Shown here piece after piece: positions 8,001 through 17,225 of a stretch of DNA of 64,000 bases. Each line of letters begins with the position of its first letter. Position 1 is the first letter of the stretch. The notes under the pieces are model-generated. The model did not search any database and had not been told where the DNA came from. It worked only from the letters and a program-made list of their open reading frames with translations. A program made the position numbers and the translations under genes. The stretch comes from Acidobacteriaceae bacterium (lineage in GTDB: Bacteria > Acidobacteriota > Terriglobia > Terriglobales > Acidobacteriaceae), in contig JAOAPN010000014.1 of the NCBI GenBank assembly GCA_025462885.1, positions 744,001 to 808,000 on the forward strand, given 5' to 3'.

Positions 8001-9833
8001 CTACTTGGTCGCCGTCCCGGAGGCAGCAGCACCACTCTTCTGCGCTGCGATCCAGGCATCGATCTGTTGATCCAGCACATCCATCGGCAGTGCACCCGAA
8101 TCCAGCACCTCGTCATGAAAGGCCTTGAGGCTAAACTTCGGCCCCAGTGCAGTCTGGGCCCGCTGCCGCAGCTCTAGTAATTTCAGTTGCCCCATCTTGT
8201 AGCCCAGCGCCTGTCCCGGCCACGCGATATACCGGTCCACCTCCGCCTGGATGTTCGTCTCATCGATCGCCGAGTGCTCCCGGAAGAAGTCCACCATCTG
8301 CTGACGCGTCCAGTGCTTCGAGTGAACGCCGGTATCCACCACCAGCCGGATCGCCCGCCAGATGTCAGCCTCCAGCCGCCCATAGTCGCTGTAGGGATCC
8401 TGGTAGAAGCCGATCTCCTTGCCGAGTCGCTCGCTGTAAAGCCCCCAGCCCTCGACATACGCCGTATAGTACGACTGCTTCCGAAACTCCGGCAGCCCGG
8501 TCAACTCCTGGGCAATCGAAATCTGCAAATGGTGTCCCGGAACCCCCTCGTGGTACGCCACAGCCTCCGCAGGAGCAAGCGACCGCTCCGCAAAGTTGTA
8601 CGTATTGATATTCACCCGCCCCGGGCGGCTGCCGTCGGGAGTTCCTTGCTCGTAGTAAGCCGCTGCCTGGTCCTTCTCGGTGTACGCCGGCACCGGGACC
8701 ACCTCCAGCGGAGCCTTCGGCAGCCGTCCGAACAACTCCGGCAGCTTGGGCTTCATCCCGTCGATATAGCCGCGATAGGCGTCCAACAGGGCCTCCTTCG
8801 ACACCGGATGCTCCTTCGGGTTCGCCTTCAACGCCGCGCTGAAGCTCTTCATATCCGCGAAGCCAAGCTTCTTCACGATGCTCAGCATCTCGGCCTCGTC
8901 GCGCTTTACCTCATCCAGCCCGATCTGGTGAATCTCATCGGCCGTCTTGGTCAGCGTCGTGCTCTGACGGACCCGAAAGGCATAGTAAGCATCGCCATCC
9001 GGTATCGACCAGATGCCAGGTTCCTTGCGTCCCGCCGGGACGTACTGCGCCTTCATAAATTTGGCGAAACGCAGATACGATGGCAGTACATCGGTCGTAA
9101 TCTCCGCCAGCACCTCGTCCGAAATACGCTTCTGCTCCGCCGCACCCACCGTCTTGGGAAATTTCTTGAGCGGCAACGCAAACGGGCTGTCCGCCGCCTT
9201 CTGGTCTGCCAGCGTCTGCGCCTGGACCTGCACTTTCTCCAGCAGGAGCGCGGGAGGCATCCGCTTCGCCTCCATCCCCAATTCCATGTTCGTCCGCACC
9301 TGCGAGAACGCCTTGGGAATCTTCTTCAATCGCGCGATGTAATTGTCATAGTCCTTCACTTCGGTAAAGCTCAGTTGATTCACCAGCATCGGCAGGCTTG
9401 TGTGCAGACCGTTGAACTGGTTCACCGGCATCTGCCACTCCTTGAAGCGCGACGCCTCCTGGTCCTCGATCAGCGAGCGCAGCATCAACTCTGCGGAAAG
9501 CTTCTCCTGCTCCGGCAGTCCGGTCGTATCGATCACGCTCAACCGCTGCAGGAAAGCCGATCCCCGCGACAGCGAAGCGTTCACCGCCTCCACCGAGTAG
9601 TCCGTCAACTGATCGTCGTACCGCTTGTCCCCCAGCGAAGAGGCAAACTCAGGATTGTGCTTGAGAGAGTCCTCCCAGATCTCCGCCAGCAGGGCCGAAA
9701 GCGCCTTGCTCCGCGCCGCAACCGACGTGGCCGGTGCTACCGCGCTCGTCTGGACGGCAGCTCCAGCCGGTCGTATCGTGCAGAAATTCGTAAGCGTCAA
9801 ACCAGCCGTCAGCGCAAGTAAAACTCGTCTCAT
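8001..9833 (-). CDS. Exported DUF885 family protein, probable metallopeptidase
   Basis: A 610-residue protein. The start is set at the ATG at 9833, because MRRVLLALTAGLTLTNF begins a signal peptide; the open frame extends upstream to 10031 but that extension would overlap the regulator gene. The DUF885 hallmark HEGVPGHH lies at about residue 426 and resembles a zinc-peptidase HExxH helix. The C-terminal AWPGQALGYKMGQLKLLELR is also typical. The family is generally assumed to hydrolyse peptides or related bonds outside the cytoplasm, but few members are characterised. It lies between an AAA+ regulator (66 bp upstream) and proC. Confidence 0.85.
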   Translation of the reverse strand: MRRVLLALTAGLTLTNFCTIRPAGAAVQTSAVAPATSVAARSKALSALLAEIWEDSLKHNPEFASSLGDKRYDDQLTDYSVEAVNASLSRGSAFLQRLSVIDTTGLPEQEKLSAELMLRSLIEDQEASRFKEWQMPVNQFNGLHTSLPMLVNQLSFTEVKDYDNYIARLKKIPKAFSQVRTNMELGMEAKRMPPALLLEKVQVQAQTLADQKAADSPFALPLKKFPKTVGAAEQKRISDEVLAEITTDVLPSYLRFAKFMKAQYVPAGRKEPGIWSIPDGDAYYAFRVRQSTTLTKTADEIHQIGLDEVKRDEAEMLSIVKKLGFADMKSFSAALKANPKEHPVSKEALLDAYRGYIDGMKPKLPELFGRLPKAPLEVVPVPAYTEKDQAAAYYEQGTPDGSRPGRVNINTYNFAERSLAPAEAVAYHEGVPGHHLQISIAQELTGLPEFRKQSYYTAYVEGWGLYSERLGKEIGFYQDPYSDYGRLEADIWRAIRLVVDTGVHSKHWTRQQMVDFFREHSAIDETNIQAEVDRYIAWPGQALGYKMGQLKLLELRQRAQTALGPKFSLKAFHDEVLDSGALPMDVLDQQIDAWIAAQKSGAAASGTATK

Positions 9834-9898
9834 GGAAGCCCTCAATCCTGCCTCCAGTGTATCGTGCGATGCCTCGTAACCACTCACGAGTGGGCACA

Positions 9899-10864
9899 TC
9901 AAGCCCCGTGAGGAAGCTCCTCCCGCAAGCCGGGCAGCTTGTCCACCGACAGCCCAGCCTCCAGCATCCGATACAGCGTAGACCGGCTGATTCCAAGCAC
10001 CTCCGCCGCCCGAACCTTGTTGCCTCCGCACTCCTTCAGGACTTGCAGCACATGCTGCTCCACGACCTCCTGCAGTCGTGCAGGAGCGGCCTGCACCGTG
10101 GTCACATCCGTATCGGGCTCCTCTGTCGGCTGCTCTCCAAAACCATCACCAGTCCCTCGTCGCACCATGTTCTCCAGTTCTTCAACGTTCCCAGGCCATC
10201 GGTACGCCGCTTTGTAAACACTGGATGGCACCGAAGGTTTCAACGCAGAATCCGCGCTGTGCCGCTCGATGAAATACCGAACCAACCCAGGGATATCCTC
10301 CACCCGCTCCCGCAGCGGGGGCAGCGGAATCTCCACCGCTGCAATTCTCCGGTGAAGCTCCTGCAGAAACCCACCCGTGGCAACCGCGATCCGCAGATCC
10401 TCTGCTGTCGAAGCGATAATCCGAGCCTCCAACCCCCGTACCAGGATCGGACCGTCCTGCCCCCGCTCTCGCCCCCGCAGCACCGACAGCAGCTCGGCCT
10501 GATGCCCTACGCCCAGCCGACCGACCTGGTCAAAATAAAGCGTGCCCCGGTGAGCCGCTCTTAAATAGCTGCGAAGGTCCTTCTCTCGCCACCACCCGTT
10601 ATGGCCGCATCGAAGCTGCACAAACGGACCGCTAGCATGAGAACTCAAGTCATGCAGCGTCCGCGCCACCAGTTCCTTGCCGGTACCAGCCTCTCCGTGC
10701 AGCAGCAAAATCCGGAAGTGAGGCCCAAGCCTCCGCACCTGTAGCCGAAGCCGCTGCATCGCGGCGCTCTCCCCGACGATCGCCTCCTGGCCTCGCGACG
10801 TCCGAGCCATTTCACCACCAGGCAAGGGAAGAGCGATCGGGCTGGGTTCAATGGAAGGATGCAT
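9899..10864 (-). CDS. Degenerate sigma54-activator-like AAA+ protein with Fis-type HTH
   Basis: A 321-residue protein built like a bacterial enhancer-binding protein: no receiver domain, AAA+ core at about residues 28-235, Fis-type helix-turn-helix at the C-terminus (NKVRAAEVLGISRSTLYRML). Walker A is intact (GEAGTGKE, about 57-64). Two key elements are lost: the GAFTGA loop that contacts sigma54 is deleted (the segment between VQLRCG and GTLYFD is about 20 residues short), and Walker B reads GTLYFDQV instead of the usual DE. The arginine-finger region (HRRIAAVEIPLPPLRER) remains. It is therefore unlikely to remodel sigma54 holoenzyme and may act as a DNA-binding repressor or antagonist (inference). 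The start at 10864 is the first ATG. Confidence 0.8.
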   Translation of the reverse strand: MHPSIEPSPIALPLPGGEMARTSRGQEAIVGESAAMQRLRLQVRRLGPHFRILLLHGEAGTGKELVARTLHDLSSHASGPFVQLRCGHNGWWREKDLRSYLRAAHRGTLYFDQVGRLGVGHQAELLSVLRGRERGQDGPILVRGLEARIIASTAEDLRIAVATGGFLQELHRRIAAVEIPLPPLRERVEDIPGLVRYFIERHSADSALKPSVPSSVYKAAYRWPGNVEELENMVRRGTGDGFGEQPTEEPDTDVTTVQAAPARLQEVVEQHVLQVLKECGGNKVRAAEVLGISRSTLYRMLEAGLSVDKLPGLREELPHGA

Positions 10865-10923
10865 GACTACTCCCTACATCGGCGCAGAGTCGCCTTCAGG
10901 TGAGTCCCAATGTCACAGAACAA

Positions 10924-10966
10924 AAGCCGGACATATCGCAGGGAAATCCCACAATACATCCGGCTT
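10924..10966 (-). terminator. Hairpin terminator of the bacilliredoxin gene
   Basis: Read on the reverse strand, AAGCCGGA pairs with TCCGGCTT around an inner GGGA/TCCC hairpin, followed by TTGTT. It starts about 20 bp after the stop codon at 10988 and precedes the regulator gene. Confidence 0.55.
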
Positions 10967-10987
10967 AGACTTCGTGATTGAAAATTC

Positions 10988-11413
10988 TTATGCGGTGGTA
11001 GGAGCGCAGTACGTATCGAATGCCCGCGCCAGCTCCTGCGCAATCGCCGGTGCCGTCGAGGTCTCGATCGCCGAGCGCTGCATCAGGTACACCAACTGGC
11101 CATCACGCAGAATCGCAATCGCGGGAGAGGTCGGAGGATGGCCGCCAAAGTAGCTGCGTGCCCGATCCGTCGCTTCGCGGTCCTGGCCGGCGAATACCGT
11201 AACAGCATGGTCAGGCTTGGCAGCATGCTGCATCGCCAGGCGAACGCCCGGACGCATCTTGCCAGCCGCGCAACCGCAGATCGAGTTCACGACTACCATC
11301 GTTGTTCCCGGTTCAGCTACAGCCGCATCCACATCGGCTGCGCTGCGGGCTTCCTTCAGGCCAGCGCGCGTCAACTCTTCGCGCATCGGAATCACCATAA
11401 TCTCTGGGTACAT
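10988..11413 (-). CDS. BrxA/BrxB (YphP/YqiW) family bacilliredoxin
   Basis: A 141-residue thioredoxin-fold protein carrying the family's CxC-type centre, SICGCAAGKMRPG, at about residues 44-56. In Bacillus these proteins remove bacillithiol from mixed disulfides; in Acidobacteria the matching thiol is inference. The ATG at 11413 (MYPEIMVIP) is chosen because GAGGAGA lies just upstream. The frame continues to 11539, but that extension has no family similarity. It is divergent from murB (129-bp gap) and followed by a hairpin terminator. Confidence 0.9.
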   Translation of the reverse strand: MYPEIMVIPMREELTRAGLKEARSAADVDAAVAEPGTTMVVVNSICGCAAGKMRPGVRLAMQHAAKPDHAVTVFAGQDREATDRARSYFGGHPPTSPAIAILRDGQLVYLMQRSAIETSTAPAIAQELARAFDTYCAPTTA

Positions 11414-11542
11414 AGTCTTTTCTCCTCGGGTCGCGGGTGAAAGCCGCACCTGTACGAATTGTACGGACTCCTCCGCAACTCCGCTACCTGTTCCGCTTAA
11501 GCTGTAGTTCCCCCCACCACCCGGGTGTTGTAGCATCAACCC

Positions 11543-12616
11543 GTGCCGACTTCGTCCAGCCCATCCCTAACCATCGAAGAACACGTCCCGCTGGCCCCGT
11601 ACACCACCCTGCGGATCGGCGGTCCGGCCCGCTTCTTCTGCGACATCTCCTCCGAAGCCGCTCTCCGCGAAGCCGTCCAATTCGCCCGCGAACGCAGTCT
11701 GCGAGTCTTCGTCCTCGGCGGCGGCAGCAACCTCCTCGTAGGAGACAAAGGCTTCGACGGACTCGTTCTCCATCTCACCCTCAACGCCCCCGTCCAGACA
11801 ACCTCCACCGCACAGGATGTCGACTGCATCGCCCTCGCCGGTCTCGACTGGGACGCCTTCGTCCTCCAGATCTGCCAGCAGGGAATCAGCGGAATCGAGT
11901 GCCTCGCCGGAATCCCCGGCCTTGTCGGAGGCACCCCCGTCCAGAACGTAGGAGCCTACGGCCAGGAGGTCGCCGACACCATCCACTCCGTCCGCGCCCT
12001 CGATCTCGAAACCCTCGACTTCGTGGATCTCCCCCGCAGGGCCTGTGCCTTCGGCTACCGTCGCAGCATCTTCAACACCACCAACCCCAATCGCTACATC
12101 GTCGCCGCTGTCCAGTTCCGCTTCAACCCCGCCGCCAGCCCCAACATCACCTACGCCGATCTCAAGTCCCACTTCGCAAATATTCCAAGTCCGTCCACCC
12201 CGCTGGACGTCTACCACGCAGTCCGCGAGATTCGGAACCGCAAGGGCATGCTTCTCGTCGAAGGCGAACCCGACTGCCGCAGCGCCGGTTCCTTCTTCAA
12301 GAACCCCATCGTCCCCGCCACCATCCTCAACTACATCGCCGACTCTCTGAACCTGGATCCCGCAGCCGTCCCCAACTGGCCCACCCCGGACGGAAAGCTC
12401 AAACTCCCCGCCGCATGGCTTCTCGAACGAGCTGGATTCCACCGCGGCTTCGCCCTGGGTGAGGCAGGAATCTCCTCCCGCCACACCCTGGCTCTCATCA
12501 ACCGTGGCCACGCCAGGGCCACCGACATCACCGCACTCCGCGACCGCATCCAGCAGGAGATCAAGGCAAAGTTCGGCATCCAGTTAGAGCAGGAGCCCGT
12601 AGAGCTAAACTTCTGA
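11543..12616 (+). CDS. murB: UDP-N-acetylenolpyruvoylglucosamine reductase
   Basis: A 357-residue flavoenzyme that reduces UDP-GlcNAc-enolpyruvate to UDP-MurNAc in cytoplasmic peptidoglycan precursor synthesis. The FAD-binding domain shows YTTLRIGGPARFF and VLGGGSNLLV. The E. coli-type (long) arrangement is seen at GIECLAGIPGLVGGTPVQNVGAYGQE and FGYRRSIF. The catalytic serine segment is SAGSFFKNP. The start is a GTG with no strong ribosome site, so a slightly different start is possible. It is convergent with modC (30-bp gap). Confidence 0.95.
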   Translation: MPTSSSPSLTIEEHVPLAPYTTLRIGGPARFFCDISSEAALREAVQFARERSLRVFVLGGGSNLLVGDKGFDGLVLHLTLNAPVQTTSTAQDVDCIALAGLDWDAFVLQICQQGISGIECLAGIPGLVGGTPVQNVGAYGQEVADTIHSVRALDLETLDFVDLPRRACAFGYRRSIFNTTNPNRYIVAAVQFRFNPAASPNITYADLKSHFANIPSPSTPLDVYHAVREIRNRKGMLLVEGEPDCRSAGSFFKNPIVPATILNYIADSLNLDPAAVPNWPTPDGKLKLPAAWLLERAGFHRGFALGEAGISSRHTLALINRGHARATDITALRDRIQQEIKAKFGIQLEQEPVELNF

Positions 12617-12646
12617 GAGCCAAACTAACGACAGAGCGTAAACACT

Positions 12647-13393
12647 TCAGCTCTGCAACTGCCCTAAAAGCCGCATCCGCTCCTCTGCCAGAACCTCTCC
12701 CACCGGCCCCTGCGCGACCACCCGCCCATCCGCAATCCGAATCACCTCAGCCCCCAGTTGAAACGCCTCCCCCACATCATGTGTCACCGACAACACCGGG
12801 ATGCCATGTCCCGCGAGCCAATTCCGTAACGCAACCAGCAATTCATCCCGCAACGCTGTATCCAGCCCGGCAAAAGGCTCGTCCAGCAACAACAGTGCTT
12901 TTCCCGGTCCTCCAAAAGAAGCTGCCGCAACCACCGCCCGCGCCGCCGAAACTCGCTCCCGCTCCCCGCCGCTCAACTCCCGGGGCATCCGCTCCCCCAG
13001 CCCTGCGACTCGAAACAAAGCCATCACCTCTGCCGCCAGATCCCCCGCACCGCCGTCCGCACCGTACAAGACATTCCCCCGCACCGAGATATGCGGAAAC
13101 AGACGAGCGCTCTGCCCCGCACTCCGCACCGGCCTCGCATGCGCTGGAACGAAAGTCCCCACCGCGCCATCCACCAGCACCGAATCCCCCCGCGAGATTC
13201 TCCCGGCGTCCGGCTTCACAAATCCAGCAATCGCCCGCAAAACGGTGGTTTTTCCACTCCCCGAAGGCCCGAACAGCACCGTCCACGGCTGCGTCAGCGA
13301 GAACGCCACGTTGAGCGTAAGAACACCGACCCGGTGTTGAATCTTTACCTCGAGCAAAGGCTCCGCGTTATCGAACGACATCGGCGCTCCCAT
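12647..13393 (-). CDS. modC: Molybdate ABC transporter ATPase, short form
   Basis: A 248-residue ABC ATPase with Walker A GPSGSGKTT (about 42-50), Q-loop region SARLFPHISV, signature LSGGERERV, Walker B LLLLDEP and a switch histidine in SVTHD. Its place directly after modB (26-bp overlap at the first ATG) and modA assigns it to molybdate import. It lacks the C-terminal Mop/TOBE domain of E. coli ModC (about 350 residues). A second ATG (13381, MSFDNAEP) would reduce the overlap to 14 bp. Confidence 0.88.
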   Translation of the reverse strand: MGAPMSFDNAEPLLEVKIQHRVGVLTLNVAFSLTQPWTVLFGPSGSGKTTVLRAIAGFVKPDAGRISRGDSVLVDGAVGTFVPAHARPVRSAGQSARLFPHISVRGNVLYGADGGAGDLAAEVMALFRVAGLGERMPRELSGGERERVSAARAVVAAASFGGPGKALLLLDEPFAGLDTALRDELLVALRNWLAGHGIPVLSVTHDVGEAFQLGAEVIRIADGRVVAQGPVGEVLAEERMRLLGQLQS

Positions 13394-14051
13394 CCTGCCG
13401 TCGCAACCCAGGCAGCAGATAGATCGCCATCAACGCCACCAGCGAAAATCCGATCAGCACCAGCGCCGTCTTGTTCGCCGCCGCATAGTTTCCATCCTGC
13501 ACCAGGTCGTAGAGCGAGATCGAAAGCGTCCGCGTCGCGCCGGGAATATTGCCCCCCAGCATCAGCACCACTCCAAACTCACCGACCGTATGGGTAAACG
13601 CCAGCACCGCACCCGTCAGCAAAGAAGCCCGCGCCATCGGAAGCACCACCGTCCAGAAGACTCTGCCGGGAGCCGCTCCTAGCCCGGCCGCCGCCTCGAC
13701 ATACTCCCGGTCGACCGCGCCAAATCCAGCCACCAAAGGCTGCACCGCAAACGGCAGACTGTAGATCACCGAACCCACCAACAACCCCGTAAAGCTGAAA
13801 GCCAGTGGATGCCCCATCACCTGAATCAGCGCTCGTCCCGGTGCCGTCAACGGCCCCATCGCCACCAGCAGATAGAAGCCGATCACCGTAGGCGGCAGAA
13901 CCAGCGGAAGAGCCACCGCCGCCTGCACCAAAGCCCGCACCCACCCATTCCCTGAAGCGATCCACCACGCCAGCGGCACCGCGACCAGCAACAGGATCGC
14001 CGTCGTGCTCAAAGCCAGCCGCAATGTCAGGATCAGTGCTTCAGCGTCCAT
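13368..14051 (-). CDS. modB: Molybdate ABC transporter permease
   Basis: A 227-residue inner-membrane permease with five or six helices. The ABC coupling loop EYVEAAAGLGAAPGRVFWTVVLP matches the EAA motif. The segments LPLVLPPTVIGFYLL and AFTHTVGEFGVVLMLGGNIPG are typical of ModB. Gene order modA-modB-modC on the reverse strand, with a 41-bp gap and then a 26-bp overlap, indicates one transcript. Confidence 0.93.
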   Translation of the reverse strand: MDAEALILTLRLALSTTAILLLVAVPLAWWIASGNGWVRALVQAAVALPLVLPPTVIGFYLLVAMGPLTAPGRALIQVMGHPLAFSFTGLLVGSVIYSLPFAVQPLVAGFGAVDREYVEAAAGLGAAPGRVFWTVVLPMARASLLTGAVLAFTHTVGEFGVVLMLGGNIPGATRTLSISLYDLVQDGNYAAANKTALVLIGFSLVALMAIYLLPGLRRQDGSADVVR

Positions 14052-14092
14052 GCAAACGTAAGTCTATACACCCGCTGGACGAAGCATCGAAG

Positions 14093-14926
14093 CTACCGTA
14101 CCGGAGCCAGCCCGAAATCCTTCAAATGCCCCTGAACCTCGGCGCTCAGCATCCAGTCCAGAAACTTCTGGCCCTCCACCTTGCGGTCTGTCTTCAGCAC
14201 CACTGCGCACTGCCGTATCTCCGGATACGTCACTGTCGGTACCAGCACATACGTCCCCACCTCTTTGAAGTGCGCCGAACTCGCCAGCGTCAGAGAAATC
14301 AATCCTGCCTGTGCGTTCCCCGACTCCGCAAACTGCCCCGCCTGCCCCACATTCTCCGCCGTAACCAGCCTTGCCTTCACCTTCTCGTAGACCTTCAACT
14401 TCTGTAATGCGGCAATCGCTGCCCGACCATACGGCGCATGCAACTCATCCGCAATCGCCAGAGACTGCATCTCCGACCCTTCAATCTTCTCCAGGCTGAT
14501 CGGCTGCAGCGGCGAATCTTTCCGTGCCCACAGCACCAAAGCTCCCTTCGCATAAGGCGTCGGAGCCTTCATGTCCGTCAGGCCAGCCGCTACGATCTTC
14601 TCCGGAAACGTGAAATCCGCGCCGAGAAACACATCGACAGGCGCACCATTCAGAATCTGCGTGGCCAACGTTCCGGAAGAACCGAAGCTCACCACCAGCT
14701 TCACGCCCGTCTTCTTCTCATACGCCGCTGCAAACGCAGGCATCACCGGCTGCAGATCGGTCGCTGCCGCCACCCGCAACTCCTTCGCTACCTGGGCGAA
14801 AAGCGGGACGGACCGCACCGCTCCAAACACGGTCAGCAAGGCCATCCAACACAAAAACACGGGCTGAAGCTTTGGTCTGCTCCGACCTTTACGGTAGGCT
14901 AGTAGAGAAAATGAGCGAATCGGCAC
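14093..14926 (-). CDS. modA: Molybdate-binding periplasmic protein
   Basis: A 277-residue solute-binding protein that delivers molybdate or tungstate to ModBC. The mature part begins near ELRVAAATDLQPVMPAF. Ligand-site segments include FGSSGTLATQI and GAPVDVFLGADF. The start is uncertain: a GTG at 14926 with AAGG just upstream gives a signal peptide with a long basic n-region, but overlaps the divergent thrC start by 16 bp. The ATG at 14845 gives a shorter signal without basic residues. Confidence 0.9.
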   Translation of the reverse strand: MPIRSFSLLAYRKGRSRPKLQPVFLCWMALLTVFGAVRSVPLFAQVAKELRVAAATDLQPVMPAFAAAYEKKTGVKLVVSFGSSGTLATQILNGAPVDVFLGADFTFPEKIVAAGLTDMKAPTPYAKGALVLWARKDSPLQPISLEKIEGSEMQSLAIADELHAPYGRAAIAALQKLKVYEKVKARLVTAENVGQAGQFAESGNAQAGLISLTLASSAHFKEVGTYVLVPTVTYPEIRQCAVVLKTDRKVEGQKFLDWMLSAEVQGHLKDFGLAPVR

Positions 14927-16311
14927 ACAACCTTAGATGCACAGAATGCGGTTCGAGCATCGCTCCCGAAACCGTCAGCAGCAACTTTCGTTGCCCCCTC
15001 TGCAACGGCCTGTACGAGGTCGTATACGCCTGGTCTGAATCCTCGACCCCTGGCACTCCCGTCGGCAATCTCCCCAATGCCAGCGCCCTCCGTTGGCTCT
15101 GGCAGGAGCGTCGCACCTCCACCATGCCCATCGACCAGTCCGGCGTATGGCGCTTCCGCGACCTCTTTCCGATCCTGAAGAACGCCGAAAACGCTGTCAC
15201 CTTGCGCGAGGGCAACACTCCCCTTTACGAACTGCCGCGCTGCGCCAAGGTCGCCGGGATCGACTGGCTGCTCGCCAAGCACCAGGGCATGAACCCCACC
15301 GGCTCCTTCAAGGACACCGGCATGACCGCCGCCCTCTCCGTGGCCGCCGAGCGCGGCTTTGAGTGGGTCGCCTGCGCCTCTACCGGCAACACCTCCGCTG
15401 CCATGGCTGCCTATGCTGCCCGTGCCGGCCTCCGCTCCATCGTCTTCATCCCCGAAGGCAAGATCGCCTGGGGCAAGCTCTCCCAGTCCATGGACTACGG
15501 GGCCCTCACCATCCAGCTCAAGACCGACTTCGACGGCTGCGTCGATATCCTCGGCGAGCTCGTCAAGCGTTTCCCCATCTATCTGCTCAACTCCGTCAAC
15601 CCCTACCGCCTCGAAGGCCAGAAGACCCCCGCCTTCGAGATCGTCGAGCAGCTCGACTGGCAGGTACCCGAGCACATCATCGTTCCCGGCGGCAACCTCG
15701 CCAACTCCGCTGCCCTCGGCAAGGGCTTCATGGAGATGCATCAGCTCGGCCTCATCCCCCACCGCCCCAAGATCAGCGTGATCCAGGCCGAAGGAGCGAA
15801 CCCTCTTTACCGCTGGTTCATTGACTCCAACCGCATCATGCGGCCTGTCACCGCTGATACCCGCGCCACGGCAATTCGTATCGGAAACCCCGCCTCCTGG
15901 CGCAAGGCCGCCACCATCATCGACACTCTTGGCGGCTGGTGTGAGCAGGTCTCCGAGCAGGAGATCGCTCTCGCCAAGGCCCAGATCGGTGCGGAAGGCG
16001 TCGGCTGCGAGCCAGCCTCCGCCGTCACCCTCGCCGGCCTCAAGAAGCTCGTAGCCCTCGGCAAGGTCACGCGCGAAGAGCGCGCCGTCCTCATCCTCAC
16101 CGGCCACACCCTCAAGGACTCGCAGTACACCATCGACTACCACCGCAACGAGCTGCTGAATCCGTCGGAAGTAGCCGAAGAGACCCCGCTCCAGCAGACC
16201 CAGCACGCCGCACTGCGCAAACCCCCGGTCGTCCTCGAAGCCAACCCCGACGTGGTCCTGCGCGCCCTCGAAGCTCACATGAAGCTCAGCCACTCCGTCC
16301 AGCCCGCATGA
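14911..16311 (+). CDS. thrC: Threonine synthase
   Basis: A 466-residue PLP enzyme converting O-phosphohomoserine to threonine. An N-terminal zinc ribbon is visible (cysteines at about 10, 13, 28 and 31). The PLP lysine is K134 in NPTGSFKDTG, and the phosphate loop is CASTGNTSAAMAAYAARAG. The ATG at 14911 is chosen over an upstream in-frame ATG because the ribbon begins just after it. The stop overlaps the thrB start (ATGA), implying translational coupling. Confidence 0.95.
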   Translation: MSESAHNLRCTECGSSIAPETVSSNFRCPLCNGLYEVVYAWSESSTPGTPVGNLPNASALRWLWQERRTSTMPIDQSGVWRFRDLFPILKNAENAVTLREGNTPLYELPRCAKVAGIDWLLAKHQGMNPTGSFKDTGMTAALSVAAERGFEWVACASTGNTSAAMAAYAARAGLRSIVFIPEGKIAWGKLSQSMDYGALTIQLKTDFDGCVDILGELVKRFPIYLLNSVNPYRLEGQKTPAFEIVEQLDWQVPEHIIVPGGNLANSAALGKGFMEMHQLGLIPHRPKISVIQAEGANPLYRWFIDSNRIMRPVTADTRATAIRIGNPASWRKAATIIDTLGGWCEQVSEQEIALAKAQIGAEGVGCEPASAVTLAGLKKLVALGKVTREERAVLILTGHTLKDSQYTIDYHRNELLNPSEVAEETPLQQTQHAALRKPPVVLEANPDVVLRALEAHMKLSHSVQPA

Positions 16312-17225
16312 CATCGCCGAAGGGTATGCAGACCCAACCACTGCACCTGAGACTTCCCGCCACCTCCGCCAACCTGGGCCCGGGCTTCGACGCCCTGGGC
16401 CTGGCGATGGCTCTCTACCTCACCGTAGACGCCACAGCCTCAACCAAATTCTCCATCGACACTACCGGCCGCAACGCCGATCTCTGCGGCCAGCTCAAAG
16501 ACAACCTGATCCTCGGAACCTACACCGAGGTCCTCGCCGCCGAGGGCAGGGAATCCACCCCGCTCCACCTCTTCCTTCAGAATGAAATACCCCTCGGCAT
16601 GGGCATGGGCTCCAGCGCCGCCGCGCTGCTCGCCGGAGTCCTTCTCGCCAATCACTTCGGCGGACTCGGCTGGACTAGCCAGCAGATTCTCGAAGAGGCC
16701 TGCCGCCGCGAAGGCCATCCAGATAATGTCGCTGCCTGCTGGCTCGGTGGAATGACCGCCTCGGCGATGAACGGATCGACGGTCATTACTGCGACCTGCG
16801 GACAGCATCTGGACTGGCGGCTCCTGATCGCCCTGCCCCCGGCCAGCCTCTCCACCTCGAAGGCCCGCGCCCTCCTGCCCCCGACCTACTCTCGCGCCGA
16901 CGCCGTGACCAACGTCCAAAACACCGCACTTCTGGTCTCCGCATTCGCCCTCGGACGCCCCGAACTGCTCCGAACCGCCATGGGCGACCGGATCCACCAG
17001 CCCTACCGCCAGGAAGTGTGCGCCCTGCTCCCACTCCTGCTGCCGCTAGCCGGCCATCCGGGTATCTACGGCGTTGCATTGAGCGGGGCAGGCCCGTCCG
17101 TCTTGCTAATCGTGGATAGGACTGCGGTTCAAGTCGAGATTCTTGCTGCAATCCGCAAAGCAACGGTCAATCCCGACTTGGAGATTCTCGAAACCAGCAT
17201 TGCCGGGGCGACCGAAAGCAGGTAA
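16308..17225 (+). CDS. thrB: Homoserine kinase (GHMP family)
   Basis: A 305-residue cytoplasmic kinase making O-phosphohomoserine, the substrate of the adjacent ThrC. GHMP motifs appear in order: PATSANLGPGFDALGLA at the N-terminus, the ATP loop IPLGMGMGSSAAALLAG at about residues 93-109, and GVALSGAGPSVLLI near the C-terminus. It overlaps thrC by 4 bp, so product and substrate enzymes are coupled. Confidence 0.95.
   Translation: MTSPKGMQTQPLHLRLPATSANLGPGFDALGLAMALYLTVDATASTKFSIDTTGRNADLCGQLKDNLILGTYTEVLAAEGRESTPLHLFLQNEIPLGMGMGSSAAALLAGVLLANHFGGLGWTSQQILEEACRREGHPDNVAACWLGGMTASAMNGSTVITATCGQHLDWRLLIALPPASLSTSKARALLPPTYSRADAVTNVQNTALLVSAFALGRPELLRTAMGDRIHQPYRQEVCALLPLLLPLAGHPGIYGVALSGAGPSVLLIVDRTAVQVEILAAIRKATVNPDLEILETSIAGATESR

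Noticed and set aside
11567-12511. Long acidic reverse frame opposite murB
   Set aside because: Mirror of a GC-rich gene; very high G/D/E content is the typical antisense shadow.
14899-16341. 480-codon reverse frame opposite thrC
   Set aside because: Antisense shadow of a well-supported threonine synthase; no family motif.
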